NCBI GenBank assembly: GCA_012931725.1
Contig: CM022953.1
Coordinates: 54,704,300-54,768,299, forward strand
Reading direction: 5' to 3'
Length of the DNA: 64,000 bases
Origin: Litsea cubeba
Lineage: Eukaryota; Streptophyta; Magnoliopsida; Laurales; Lauraceae
The position numbers were made by a program, and so were the translations under genes. Below the pieces are notes generated by a model. The model did not search any database. It was not told where the DNA came from and was given only the letters and a program-made list of their open reading frames with translations. Below, piece after piece: positions 47,406-59,236 of the stretch (within the stretch, counting starts at the first letter, position 1; every line of letters begins with the position of its first letter).

Positions 47406-49610
47406 AAGCCTTGCCCTAACTCTGTTGGGGTTGGCTACACGAATTTTGTTTTTCCATTCCAAACTATCTTGAGTCAAATCCTCAGATAAGTTACACTTCA
47501 TATTTATTTTTACCACCTCCATCCACGTCCTCTTTGGCCTACTTCTTCCCCTTGGTAACCTTCATAGCCAAACTTTTCCTTACCAGTGCTGTTGTCGGCC
47601 TATGTTGAACATGCCCAAACCATTTCTAATGGGTTTCTCTAATTTCCTCCCCTATTTTTGCTACCCCAAATTCTCTCGAAAGCACTCATTTCTAATTTTA
47701 TCCTTTCTAGTTTTACCACACATCCACCTCAACATTCGTATCTCTGCTACATCCATTTTGTGCATATGTTGCTTCTTGATTGGCCAACATTCTGCTCTAT
47801 AGGTCATAGCTGGTCTAATCGCTGTCACGTAAAATTCTATCTTCAATCTTGTTGGCATTCGTTGGTCATAAAGTACTCAAAAAGCAAGTCTTTACTTCAA
47901 CCATCCCGCTTTTATCCTATGATTGACATCTTTATCAATCTCCCCATCCTTACTAATTATAAAGCCAATGTAGCGAAAAGATCACTTTGTGGTATCTCAT
48001 GGTCTTCAATTCTGACAGTAGTTTCAGCTCTTTATATATGCCCACTGAAGTTACAATCCATATATTCTGTCTTTGTACGACTTATTTTAAAGCCTTTGGA
48101 TTCTAAAGCCTCTCGTCATCTTTCGAGTTTTGTATTCACACCATCTCTTGATTCATCTACCAATACAATATCATCTGCAAATAACATGCACCAAGGTACA
48201 TCTTCTTGAATATGAGCCATTAACTCATCCATAATCAGTGCAAAGAGATAAGGACTTAGGGCCGACCCCTGAAGCAAACATACGGTCATTAGGAACTCCT
48301 TTGCCTCTCCACAAGTAGTTCTCACACTTGTTACTGCTCCTTCATACATGTCTTTAATAATTTCAATGTTACTCTTGGAACATTCCTTTTATTTATAACC
48401 CAGCATATTAAATCTTTAGGTATCCTGTCGTAGGCTTTTTTAATATTGATAAAGACGTGCAAATTTTTCCTCTTCGCTCGGAATTTTTCCATTAATTGCC
48501 TAAGTGAGATGATAGCTTCGACCTCCCTGGTATATAACCAAATTGATTTTCAGTTCTGTCTAAGTCTTTGCTCCATTACTCTATCTCATAGCTCCTTAGT
48601 ATGACTTTTACATTTAATCCAACAATAGTTGGTACAGTTTTTTATATCTCCCTTATTATTATATATAGGTACTATAACACTTCTTCTCCATTCATCCGGT
48701 ATTTTTTTTTGTTATTAATATCTTATTAAAGAGTCTAGTTAACCAAATCTCCCCAACTTCTCCTAAGCATTTTCAAGCATCAATCAAGATGTCATCTGGA
48801 CCATAGCCTTTCCTGTCTTTATTTGTTTTAATGCTGTTCTCACTTTCACCACCCTAATTCTACGAAAAAAAAGTATGATTTGCTAATGAAGTATCCTCTT
48901 TTGTTCTTAGGTCTCCTAGACAGTCTTCATTTAAAAGTATGCTAAAATATTCCCTCCACCTTTCTTTGATATCGTTGCCCTTCAATAGAACCTTTTGGTC
49001 ATTGCTCTTAATACATTTGACATGATTTAAATACCTCCTTTTAACTTTCTCTTATATTTGCAAGTTTAAAAATATCCTTCTATCCTCCTCATGTTCTCAA
49101 CCTATCATATAGGTCATCATATGCTTTGCACTTTGCATCACTCGTACATATCATAGTTTTCCATAGTCTTAGTACTCTGTCTAACTTTGTATCAACGTCT
49201 CTTTTCCCGAACAACTTTCTGAACCTTTACACTCCACCACCAAGTTTCTTTATTATCGTGTCTCTTCCCTTTCGACTCTCCAAGCACCCATTTAGCAACC
49301 TTCCTAATACTGTTAGCTATTTGATTCCACATCGCTGTAATTTCTCCTTCAAAATTCCATTCTCCCTCATCAATCACTTTGTCCTTAAATACTGCCGTTC
49401 TTTCTCCTTTCAAATCCCTCCACCTTGTTTTAGGGCACATTTTATTTACTACCCCTCGCTTGCTACTTCTAATGCAAATATCTAAAACTACTAGCCTATG
49501 TTGCTTGGTCAAACTCTCTCCTGGAATAACCTTACAATCTTTACAATCCAATCGGTCATGTTTTCTAATTAGAAAAAAGTCTATTTTGGCTCCTGCTAGT
49601 TCCACTTTTA
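47379..49610 (-). mobile_element. RTE-type LINE, 5'-truncated and decayed, with (TGA)n tail
   Basis: Minus-strand fragments follow LINE order. 49605-49192 has the end of the endonuclease and the linker (HDRLDCKDCKVIPGES, QHRLVVLDI). 48349-48116 has the reverse transcriptase core, including the catalytic FADDIVL motif and the GSALSPYLF block. 47858-47661 has the C-terminal thumb region (YRAECWPIKKQHMHKMDVAE). The parts lie in different frames with many stops between. The 3' end shows the AACCCCAACAGAGTTAGGGC block and a TGA-repeat tail at 47379-47405. It cannot be active. Confidence 0.85.
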
Positions 49611-50807
49611 AAAGTAATTAAATGCTCCTCTCTCCTTTTAAAGCAAGTGTTTGCTAGGCAAAATGGTATCTCATGCTTTTATATGTGTTTATTAATTAAT
49701 TATTAACAATAATTGGGGCCTAATCAAAGTGGTCGAATCCCTAGGCATAAGTATTTATTATTTACTTTTAATTAAAGGCAATGGATTTAAAATTTAGAAT
49801 AATGAAATTCATGTATTTCTATGATTTTATCTTTGCACGTCCAAGCACTTCTAATACCATTAGAAGTGCAATCTTGTTTCAAAGACAGGAGAAAAGCTCT
49901 CTATGGATGTGCAAGGGGTTTTGAACCCAACATACTTTCTTTTTTCTGTCTTATTTATTTTAACCAAATTTTGGGGTTGTGTAATTATTTGATTAATGTT
50001 TTCCTTTGTTCGCTAGGATTAATTGGATGGCTAGGATTAAACCTAAAGATTGGAGTTGTTTCTTTTAAGGAAGCAGTATTTAAGTAGATGTAAGGAGACA
50101 TCCAACCCCATCTTGGTTTGTTTATTTCTTTATTCAACGAAGTGTTGCATGATTTGCACCTTTTCTTCTTCTCCATTGGTATGAGAGTGCATCACCTGAG
50201 CATTAAAGACCACACAAGTAGTGGATTAGTGATTTGGGCTAAGCAGTCTTCTACTTTCCTTCTCGTGTTTGCTTATTTGATTGTTGATTGGGGTAGAGTT
50301 AATCTTTAATTTTGGGTTTCAAAATCAATCGAGATATGTTCGTTTGGGCTCATTAGATAGTCTGATTTTGCTAATCAGGATTGTGTCACCGGTTTTTAAA
50401 ACCTTGATAAGAAAAAAACGAAGGAAATGTTCCAGTTGTCTCATGCTAGCTTTATCACTAAATGAGTCTATCCTTCATGGCGTAGTTGTGTATTAGATTA
50501 ACTGACGATGGCACTGTTACAGATTTCAACGTTCATGGTATGGGATTTTGAGCAGATTGTCACAGGTTGCCCAATGTTCATGTTAGTCAGTAGCTCAAGA
50601 AAACCCTGACTCTAGACTGGGTATTCTTTTTCTTATGCTTATGCAGTTTTTGAAGTTCATGAAAATTCTACAAGTAATCTTATCACACTTTAATTAAACA
50701 ACACTGATGTAGGTCACACTCATACTGTGATTGGTTTGTGTAATTCTTTAGTAGTTGATGTAGTTAATTTTGTCTGTCATTTGATTTATTAAATGGTGTT
50801 TCTACAG

Positions 50808-50948
50808 ATCTTGATTACCTCCGTATTTTCGGATAATGAAGATGTATATACAAGCATCTCTCGAGCTGCTGATTCCATTGGGTTGCAGGAAATTCCCAGC
50901 ATTGAAGTCATAATGTGTGAGCAATATGATTGGATAAAGAATACAAAG
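50808..50948 (+). CDS. exon 3 of the PrmA-like ribosomal L11 methyltransferase gene
   Basis: A 141-base, 47-codon exon in phase 0 (acceptor TCTACAG|, donor AAG|GTGGGC). It encodes ILITSVFSDNEDV, then SRAADSIGLQEIPSIEV and ends in YDWIKNTK. The family shows the same order: an I-x-S-I-F stretch, A-A-(D/N)-SIGL-K-E-I-P, and a D-W-(V/I)-K segment directly before the conserved Q-E-S-F-H-P start of the next part. The following exons, with the SAM-binding motif, are not found in the remaining 13 kb and must lie outside. The frame is intact and joins exon 2 without a phase problem, arguing that this part of the gene is under constraint or only recently lost. Confidence 0.8.
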
Positions 50949-51499
50949 GTGGGCATGACGTGTGTTGGTTATATAGGTTTATTTGCACTATCAGATGTGG
51001 ATCCTTATGTTTTACATATTTTTTTCCTTTATTGTGGGTGTAACGACCTGGAATCCGGGGCTCTTCGAATTCCGCCTCCAGACTTATAAAAGTATCATAT
51101 TAACATCATCAATCAAATCGTTCGAGGCATAAATAACCAGGCTTTTGCCAAAAATCTGAATTTTTAATTGAATGAACATCCAAAACTAGTAATAATGTCC
51201 AATAACAGAAATAAACTACAAAAATAGTCTTTTTGGAATTTTTTTTTTTTTTTGAGTCCCGCACGGTCAACTGCAGACACGAAAGACCAATTTTTTTGTC
51301 ATTAGGGACCTCCTGCCTTTCTAGGGTTGCCATACCTGGGATTGGGGCAAAAACACAATCAGTCATATCGAGTAAATAAAATTCTAATTTACATGTGTGC
51401 ACAATTTCATGTTAAACAAGAATAATAAAGTTGCAATAATAACAATAATGCATTTATTAAAGTCTGATCAAGATGTACAAAGGTCTGACGTACAGTCAG

Positions 51500-51582
51500 T
51501 GAAAATAGCTGACCTGTAGCACGTGATTTAACATAACTGACATGTGAGTAAGAGAATTACATATTTGACCAATGAGTCAGGG
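51500..51582. repeat. 30-bp minisatellite, left part (split by a solo LTR)
   Basis: Degenerate units containing GACATGTGAGTAAGAGAAT and GACCAATGAGTCAGGG. The array continues on the far side of the solo LTR at 53864. Confidence 0.6.
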
Positions 51583-53863
51583 TGTCACGACCCAAATTCC
51601 GGGGCCCTGTCGGATATCCGGATCGTGATAACTTGGCAATAATTACCATACATTCATCAAATAATTTACACGAAGAATCAGGCATTTAGATCAAATGACA
51701 TCCATAATCACTAAATAAGTAAATTTCCATATTTTGACTCAAGTCAAAGATGTTCTAAAACATTTAATAATCTTCCTAAGACAAGAGCCAATCTCTCTAA
51801 CATTTATTTAAATATTCCTCGTTCTCTCCCTTCAGCCACGCATGCCAAAGTCTACGTGCTAAATGCCGTCCTGCTCTAGCCCACCCGCAACAAGATTACC
51901 TGAAGGGGGCAACACAACATCAGTATTACTGGTGAATGAATTTTCCTAATTACACATGTCACATATAGCATAACATCACATAATTTAACAAATTTGAATC
52001 AATAATCAAATATCATTAAAAGTTTTTGCACATACAAATCCGTGCCCATGCACGTTACCACGCCTCAAAGGCCTTATCGTAATGACCTAAACCAATGCCC
52101 GGTGCAATATTGTCCTCTTTGGCTCATGGGCTACTTGACCAGAGGACTTGGCCCAAGCGCATCCAATCTTGCCTCAAGCTTATCGTATATATGTATACCG
52201 GTCACCATGATCCTGTCTCATCAGACACGTCCACCAAGGACCTACCATCGTAATGGCCACACACGTCCACTAAGGACCAGCCATCATAATGGCCACATAC
52301 GTCCACTAAGGACCAGCCGTTATAACGGCCCGGACACTAAGTCCAACATCCCACGTCTGGGACCATCCCAAAATCTGGGACCAGTGCACAATATCTCATA
52401 ATCACATAGCAACTAGAATTCATTATTCATAACATACACAAACAGTAGTGTGGACTCAGCCCCATACAAGTCCTTATCAGATTAGTGCCCTGCTTCTGAT
52501 CATAACATTTATTAATAGCTGTAGGGGTGGCCCACTCTTTATCACCAGTTGAATATTACACAGCATCACATCAAACTTCATTACAACAGTCCACATAATT
52601 AATTATAATTCACATAAGGCCTTGATTAGAAAGATTTGATTTCAACCACATATAAAGTCCAGAGTTATCCTCCTTCATAGATTCCATTCAGGCCATATAT
52701 ACATACCTCGAACTTAGAAAAGACAAGTGTCTCATGCCTGATATACCTTGATGAAAATCTGGTGGGTCCCACTTGGCTAGTCCAAGTTCAGACTTGATGT
52801 CTGTGGTCGCCAAGGCTGAAGTATCATATCAATGGATCCGATTCATTATCAGACCATTCTCTAGGGCCCACAGCTCCAAAACAACTTTCTAAAATATCCA
52901 CAAGAAGTCACGCCTGGGTTATTTGCATCCACTGGACAGTGGGTCCCACTGTTCGAATACCCCAGATGTCCCTACTCCCTAGGGTCGTCCGGGGGTCCTC
53001 TAAAAGATGTGTGGTCTTGATCTCCGATCAGGTCCACTGATGGGTCCCACAATAGCTGTCGACCTTCAGCCCTGTTTTCATCAAACTCACGCCTGTAACA
53101 TTAAAAGCAAGTGGATAGTGGCCCAAACGGGGCCCACCTCCCTTGGGTCCTTATCCTCCTTGGTCAACTAGGGGTAGACCTACTACTCCCTGGTCCAGAT
53201 TACCCATACAGTGGGCCAGGGGGTCCCACAACCCCTGACGTGAGAAAACTCCCTTCATGTGAAAGAGAAAAGTAGTGCAGTTCTGCACAGGTTCATCATC
53301 TGATCTTCTTCTCTCCACATGAACCATCATCAAAAGGCCAGATTAATAATAGAATCCAACTATTTCACCATGAAATCAACTCTTTCTCACCACAACCCAG
53401 AGTCTGGGTGTATCGATTGCCATTAAGACAGTTCATAGATATCAGTCCCATCAAAATTGGGTTCCTCAAATCATGAATTAGAATCATCAAGGAAGATCCA
53501 CTCACCTCCGGTACGTGATCGTTGCCCTTGCGATGTTCGGACGCAAGTAGGACATCCGTTGCTCACCGATTGCCTTCTTCTTCTTCTGGATTCCCAGCCA
53601 CCAAACTCATTCTCTCTCGGATTCTTTCTCAAAGGAAAGAAGGAAACTATTGACTGCTACTCTAGGGTCGATGGTTGTTTAAATATACATGAAGGAGATA
53701 GAGTCCTAGTTTTCTCTTATATTACTAATTAGAGTTGCTATACAACTCCTTCCCTTTCCAAAAACATACACGTGATACACCTTCTATTTCAATAATAAGT
53801 AATCAACTAAGGCCCTACCCGGGCCAAACAAATCCCGGGGCCTAGGTAACTCAGGATATTACA
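51583..53863. mobile_element. solo LTR, 2.28 kb, TSD CAGGG, nested in a related LTR
   Basis: It begins TGTCACGACCCAAATTCCGG and ends ACTCAGGATATTACA. Perfect duplications CAGGG lie at 51578-51582 and 53864-53868. It shares internal blocks with the LTR at 41375, including the 36-bp minisatellite. It has inserted into a minisatellite of the outer LTR. Confidence 0.92.
52227..52334. repeat. 36-bp minisatellite (three copies)
   Basis: Units begin ACGTCCAC(C/T)AAGGACC at 52227, 52263 and 52299, an exact 36-base period. Confidence 0.85.
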
Positions 53864-54062
53864 CAGGGAATCGGGTATATTTGACCTGCTCGTTAGTAAA
53901 TAACATATCTGACCTGTGAGTCAGGGAATTTGGTATATCTGACTTGTGAGTCGGGGAATAACATATGTGACCCGTGAGTCAATGAATCTGGTATATCTGA
54001 CATGTGAGTCAGGGAATCGGGTATATCTGACCTGCGAGTCAGGGAATAGCGTATCTGTCATG
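53864..54062. repeat. 30-bp minisatellite, right part (about six copies)
   Basis: Units of 28-30 bases with the core GACCTGTGAGTCAGGGAAT followed by GGTATATCT or ACATAT; GTGAGTC-type cores start near 53916, 53946, 53974, 54004 and 54034. Confidence 0.85.
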
Positions 54063-54436
54063 GTCTTGCTACTTGCTAATGGTCTAGGGGAGGTCCAATG
54101 GTTAGGTCCAATCATATTTTGAAAAAAGCTTTCGTTAATATTTTCTAGTATGGTTACCATGATAATTTGATATTTTGTCCTTACGGTTGTTTCCGGGTTT
54201 CATCAGCCCCAGTCCCTTGCCCTATTAGTATCCGTTGTAAGGACAATATCCCGAATTACCTAAATAGGACGAAGTAACCATCATCTTTATTCATCATAGT
54301 TTAAAAGATATAACAACAATGATGTAGATGACATGATCCAAATCAACCATGAAAACACATGAATATCACAATTTGTAAGGTGTAGCAACAATAAAAGCAT
54401 AGGATTACCAAAGTCATTAATTAAAGGGAAATATTC

Positions 54437-54792
54437 AGGTGAGAACTAGTTCTCACATATTATATGAGAACTTTTTTACGGGGCCCAACTAGCAACCCAT
54501 CCAAACCTAGTTACTAATAGGGAACCCTTGATAGTCACATATCTCAAGGATCGACACACATCCGAATGGATTGAACCGTTGGATCGAGGGTTGAATATTT
54601 TTTTGAATATAAAGCCATTAAACTTGTGGGTCACGGATGAAGGGGTTAGGGGCATGGGTTTGGGGTCAAACTTGATACTTAAGGTGGTCTTACAAAGATC
54701 TTTCCATCCCCCTGGTCCCATCCCCAAATGGGGCCCACAATTGGGCCCTACAAAAAAGTTCTCATATAATATGTGAGAACTAGTTCTCACCT
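54437..54792. mobile_element. MITE, 356 bp, with 50-bp inverted repeats
   Basis: Arms start AGGTGAGAACTAGTTCTCAC and are complementary over about 50 bases with three mismatches. Flanking octamers AAATATTC (54429-54436) and AAATATTA (54793-54800) match at 7 of 8. Each arm itself begins with a perfect palindrome (GGTGAGAACTAGTTCTCACC). No coding potential. TSD length would suit hAT or MULE. Confidence 0.88.
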
Positions 54793-55662
54793 AAATATTA
54801 CCCTTAATTAAATATCCAAGTATAATATTCCATATTAATCATGACTGTGCACCAAGACCAATTTCAACACTTCATTCAGAAATTCAGATCTGTGTATCAT
54901 GTTATTCATGTGTTACCCCCACTTGTAAAGTCAGCCAGTCCTAATGTACATGGTCCTAATGAAATAGCTAAACACAATCATATATGTAAAACACTTAAGG
55001 AACTCAGTAACTATTACAAAGAGTATACCGGGGCAGTGTATTGTAATTAATAAAAGATATCAGACTGAACTTGTAACTCTCAAGACGCAGCCCAATACAT
55101 AAAGCTCGACACTAGCAGAGACTACATCACGCCTCTTCCTTATGGGAATAATAGTTAATGGTCCCACTAATCAATACCCATGATGAACCTGATCTTCTAG
55201 GTCGCCCAGGGCCCCACACAAGATCTGCAGTCCAGATTTATCATCAGGTGGTTCCACTGGGCCCCAGAACCTGTGTATATATGAAAAAAAAAACCCCAAC
55301 AGTAACTCACGCCTCATGCCAGTGATGCAGTTGGATGGTGGGCTTAATGGGACCCACTGCTTATGGGTCTCGGTGCTCCTACGTTGCCTATGGGTCCTCT
55401 TAACAGATCTGTGGTTCAGATCATCCATCCAGTGGGCCATGGGGTCCCACAAGCCTTGTCAACTAAAAAGCCAAATACTACTTGAACCACGCCTCTGGGT
55501 TTTAAAGTTCTTGGATGTTGAGTCAAACAGGGCCCACTCCAGGTGGGTCCAGCATCACTATGGTCGCGTGGCAGGACCCTTCCAGATTACTGGATGTGAT
55601 TTCCAATTAGGTTGGCCATGGGGACCCACAACCCCCAAACGGCCATGACTCTGTGACGTCTA

Positions 55663-55922
55663 TGTTAACACCAATGGCCTAGAAGGCCCATGTACATTAG
55701 GCCCATTCCATATGCAAAGTGACCCATCACGTAGGATATTATAGTTGACTAATCCTGCTGTAAAATATTCCCTTTGCATGATTGTATCATTGTAATATAT
55801 TTTCTTCCCATATACATAAAGATTAAGGCTAGAAGATATTATAAGAGGGAGCAAGGATCGACGGAAGGCAGGATCCAATTTTCCAAAGTTTTCTTCTCCT
55901 ATTCTAAGTTTTGTCACAGTTA
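55663..55922 (+). repeat. 5' LTR of the copia element (260 bp)
   Basis: Starts TGTTAACACC; direct repeat of 58914-59188 with scattered substitutions and a gap of roughly 15 bases. Confidence 0.88.
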
Positions 55923-55934
55923 TGGCATCAGAGC
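55923..55934 (+). other. primer-binding site (tRNA-iMet) of the copia element
   Basis: TGGCATCAGAGC differs by one base from the usual TGGTATCAGAGC and sits immediately after the LTR. Confidence 0.85.
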
Positions 55935-56719
55935 TTGGCAAGATCTCTGTTAGATTCAAAAGCAAGTTCTCCTCTGTTTTTTTATCATCAGAAGATATCA
56001 GGTTCGTGGATTCCAAAAATTTTCATCTTCTCATTGTTAGAAGATCTTGGTCTCTCGGTATAGGATGCTGTGATCAACCATGGCACACTTGGGATCATCA
56101 ACTCATCCTCAGCTATCTGCCCAGATCTGGTCGCCTGGTCTTCCTCAGTTTTTTGGGGATTTTTTCAAAGTTTTTGCTGGATCAATGGTAGACCTCCTGA
56201 TCATTTATGCATTCCTCCATTTGTTTTGAACAGTTTTCATCAAGACCGTACAAAACTGTGGATACAGTCTGTTTTTAAGAAATTTCTGATCTAGAAGGAA
56301 GATATTTGAGTCTTCATCTCGTCAAGAACACTGATCTAGATTGGGATCAGAAAGTGGGTTCCACGTGGCAATCTTAGCCCCATTTTCAAGGTCGTCTGGG
56401 CATTTTTCTCCAATCTGGTTCCATCTCATTATTACATCTGGATATTCATGATCAACAACAAGATCTAGTGTTCCTGTCTTGTAGTAATTCACATACTTTC
56501 TGGATTTCCTCTAGCATAAAGCTTCGGAAATGTATTTTTGTGCAGAAAAAATATTGGTTATGCTGTTTTTACTTCTTGACGCAGCTGATTTTGCATCAAG
56601 CAACTCCTTTATAGATTCATCTATACACTGTGCTGTCATGGAAAAAAGTGATATCTCCCAGTCAGTCTGTCTTCGTTGATCATCTAGGATTTCTCGCCCC
56701 TCCTGATCGGTTCGGTTTC

Positions 56720-58919
56720 ACCCATACATCCTTACTACCCTGTCTTCTGTTCATATACCTAACCATTTTTCCCAAGCAGTGCAACATGAGTGTTGGCGTC
56801 AGGCAATGCAGGAAGAACTTGACGCACTCAAAGCAAATCACACATGGGATGTTGTTCAATGTACTCCGTCAATCAAACCCATTGGATTTGAGTGGGTTTA
56901 CTCTATCAAGCTACATCCTGATGGTACTTTGGCCCGTTATAAGGCTCGGTTAGTGACACTTGACAACCGTCTAGAGTATGGTATTGACTATGAAGAGACA
57001 TTTGCTCCAGTCGCCAAGATGACAATAGTGCGTACAATTCTTGCTATTACAGCATCATGCTCATGGCCTTTTTCATATGTATGTGTAGAATGCCTTTTCT
57101 GCCCTTGTCCTCTCAGATAAAACAAAAAATTCAACCTCTACCTAGTATCTGGATTCGGGGGCTTCTAATCATATGACCCATTCTTCTAATAATTTATCTC
57201 ATTTAAAGCCTTATGATGGAAATCTGCTAATCAATATAGTAGATGGTGGCAGTATACCCATTACTGCCATCGGTGAGATCTCACATCTCTTACCTTTGAG
57301 TCATGTTTTTCTTTCTCCACAGTTATCTACCAATTTATTATCTGTTGGACAACTGGTTGATAATCATTGTTCTGCCACCTTTTCTCGTTCTGGTTGTGTC
57401 ATACAGGATTAAGCATCGGGGAAGGTGATAGCGAAGGGGCCTAAGGTGGACGTCTTTTTCCACTGCAACAATCTACACAAGATAGGAATTTGGTTCCCTC
57501 TGCCTTGTTTTCTGCTTCTAGTTCAAATAAGTGCCAATTATGGCACAATAGATTAGGCCATCCTCATTCTCGTACTTTGTTGTCTCTGTTTAAATCTGGT
57601 TTGCTAAATGATAGTAAGGTTTCTATTAAGGATGTTTCTTTTAATTGTTCTAGTTGTAAACTGAGCAAGGGTAAGACTCTTCCTTTTCTCATCAGTACCT
57701 CTTTATCGTTGAAATGTTTTGATCTTGAAGAGGAGGTGTACATGCCTCTTCCTCAAGGATATGATTCTACTTCTAAAAATGAGGTGGCACGGCTTTGTCG
57801 CTCCTTGTATGGACTCAAACAAGCACCCAGAGCTTGGTTTGAGAAATTTCTTTCTACTTTGCTTCACCTTGGATTTGCTCAAAGTCCCTTTGATCCTTCG
57901 CTATTCATGAATAAAATTGCTCAAGCTACCACCATATTTCTAGTATTTGTGGATGATATCATCATCACGGGTACTCATTGTAACATGATCCATAATCTTC
58001 AATCATCACTTAAAGCTGCATTCCATATGAAAGATCTGGGTCCATTAACATTTTTCTTGGGACTTGAGGTTCAACAGTCTAAGAAAGGGTTTTTTTTTTT
58101 CCATCAACACAAATATGTTATTGATCTCATTGATCTTGCTGGCCTACATGGCGCCACACTTGTGGACACACCATTAGAATTTAGAAGTCAATGTGAAGCT
58201 CTGGAAAGATGATGGAGACCTCCTATCCGATCCCACTTCTTATAGACGCTTAGTAGGCAGTCTTGTCTACTTGACCATCACTAGGCCTCACATCTCATAT
58301 GTCGTAAGTGTTGTTAGTCAATTCATGACAGCACCATGGCATCACCATTTGGTGGCTGTCTAAGGGATCATTTGGTACATTCTTGGTTCACCATCGCGAG
58401 GATTTTTTTTCCTGTTGGCACACCACTCACGCTTAATGCTTATTATGATGCAGACTACGTAGGATGCCCAGATACTTGTAAATCCACTACTGGTTGGTGT
58501 GTTATTTGGGCGAAGCACTGATTTCTTGGAAATGCAAAAAGCAACTCAAGGTTTCAAAATCTTCCACAGAATCTGAATATCATGCTATGTCCTCTGCGTG
58601 TTTCGAGATTCTATGGCTTCGTGGTTTACTTTCAGATCTTGGTTTTCCTCGGACCTCATCTACACCTCTACATGTGGACAATACCACTGCCATCCGTATC
58701 GTTGAAAATCCTATTTTTCATGAGCGTACAAAACATATTGAGTTTGATTGTCACTTTATCCGAGATGAATATGATCGCCAGGTCATTAGTCTTCCACATG
58801 TTTCCAGTGAGCTCCAACTCGCAGATATCTTCACAAAAGGGTTACCTAGGCCCCGCCATGAGTTCCTGGTTCGCAAATTGCTACTGTTTGACCAGCATCA
58901 ATTTGAGGGGGGGCATTAA
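56720..58919 (+). pseudogene. copia pol with scrambled domain order
   Basis: Order seen on the plus strand: (1) 56779-57088, N-terminal reverse transcriptase (ECWRQAMQEELDALKANHTW, ARLVTLD...DYEETFAPVAKM); (2) 57090-57412, aspartic protease region with the LDSGASNHMT-type active site; (3) 57490-57715, the zinc-binding GAG-pre-integrase domain (LWHNRLGHPHSRTL, C-x2-C); (4) 57721-58200, the rest of reverse transcriptase with LYGLKQAPRAWF and the catalytic FVDDIII; (5) 58494-58919, RNase H (SSTESEYHAMSSACFE, DIFTKGLPRPRH). In normal copia elements (2) and (3) precede integrase and then the full reverse transcriptase. The integrase core and about five residues of the polymerase are missing at the junctions. 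Frameshifts occur near 57070, 58190 and 58490. Confidence 0.85.
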
Positions 58920-59188
58920 CACCAATGGCCTACAAGACCCATGTACATTAGGCCCATTCCATATGCAAAGTGACCCATCACATAGGATATTTTAGTTGAC
59001 TAATCATGCTGTAAAAGATTCCCTTTCCATGATTGTAGCATTGTAATATATTTTCTTCCCATATACAAAGATTGTAATAGGATTTAATTGCCTTGATGAA
59101 GATATTATAAAAGGGAGTAAGGATCGATGAAAGGGAGGATCCAAATTTCGAAAGTTTTCTTCTCCTATTCTGAGTTCTGTCACTGTTA
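58914..59188 (+). repeat. 3' LTR of the copia element (275 bp)
   Basis: Preceded by the purine tract; its first two bases are CA where the left copy has TG. Otherwise collinear with the 5' LTR. Confidence 0.85.
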
Positions 59189-59236
59189 GTCTAGTTCTCT
59201 AGAAAACAGGATTTAGCTATGATTTCTGGCCATCTC

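Larger units (their letters stand above)
40565..50807 (+). other. intron 2 of the L11-methyltransferase-like gene (10.2 kb)
   Basis: Donor GTGAGT at 40565, acceptor TTTCTACAG ending at 50807, both in phase 0. It contains a GTAGCG-rich DNA element with a solo LTR inside it, local duplications and a minus-strand LINE. About 44520-45450 and 49620-50790 show no identified feature. Confidence 0.7.
55663..59188 (+). mobile_element. Ty1/copia retrotransposon with rearranged pol, 3.5 kb, TSD GTCTA
   Basis: Two LTRs (55663-55922 and 58914-59188) begin at TTAACACCAATGGCC, and perfect duplications GTCTA flank the unit (55658-55662 and 59189-59193). A primer site TGGCATCAGAGC follows the left LTR and a purine tract GAGGGGGGG precedes the right LTR. 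The interior is only 3 kb. Part of pol is missing (integrase core) and the remaining domains are out of order. About 55935-56640 has no recognisable gag. Confidence 0.9.

Noticed and set aside
53864..54062. Regularly spaced repeats that look CRISPR-like
   Set aside because: Units are contiguous 28-30-bp tandem copies without unique spacers, inside a plant LTR; a minisatellite.
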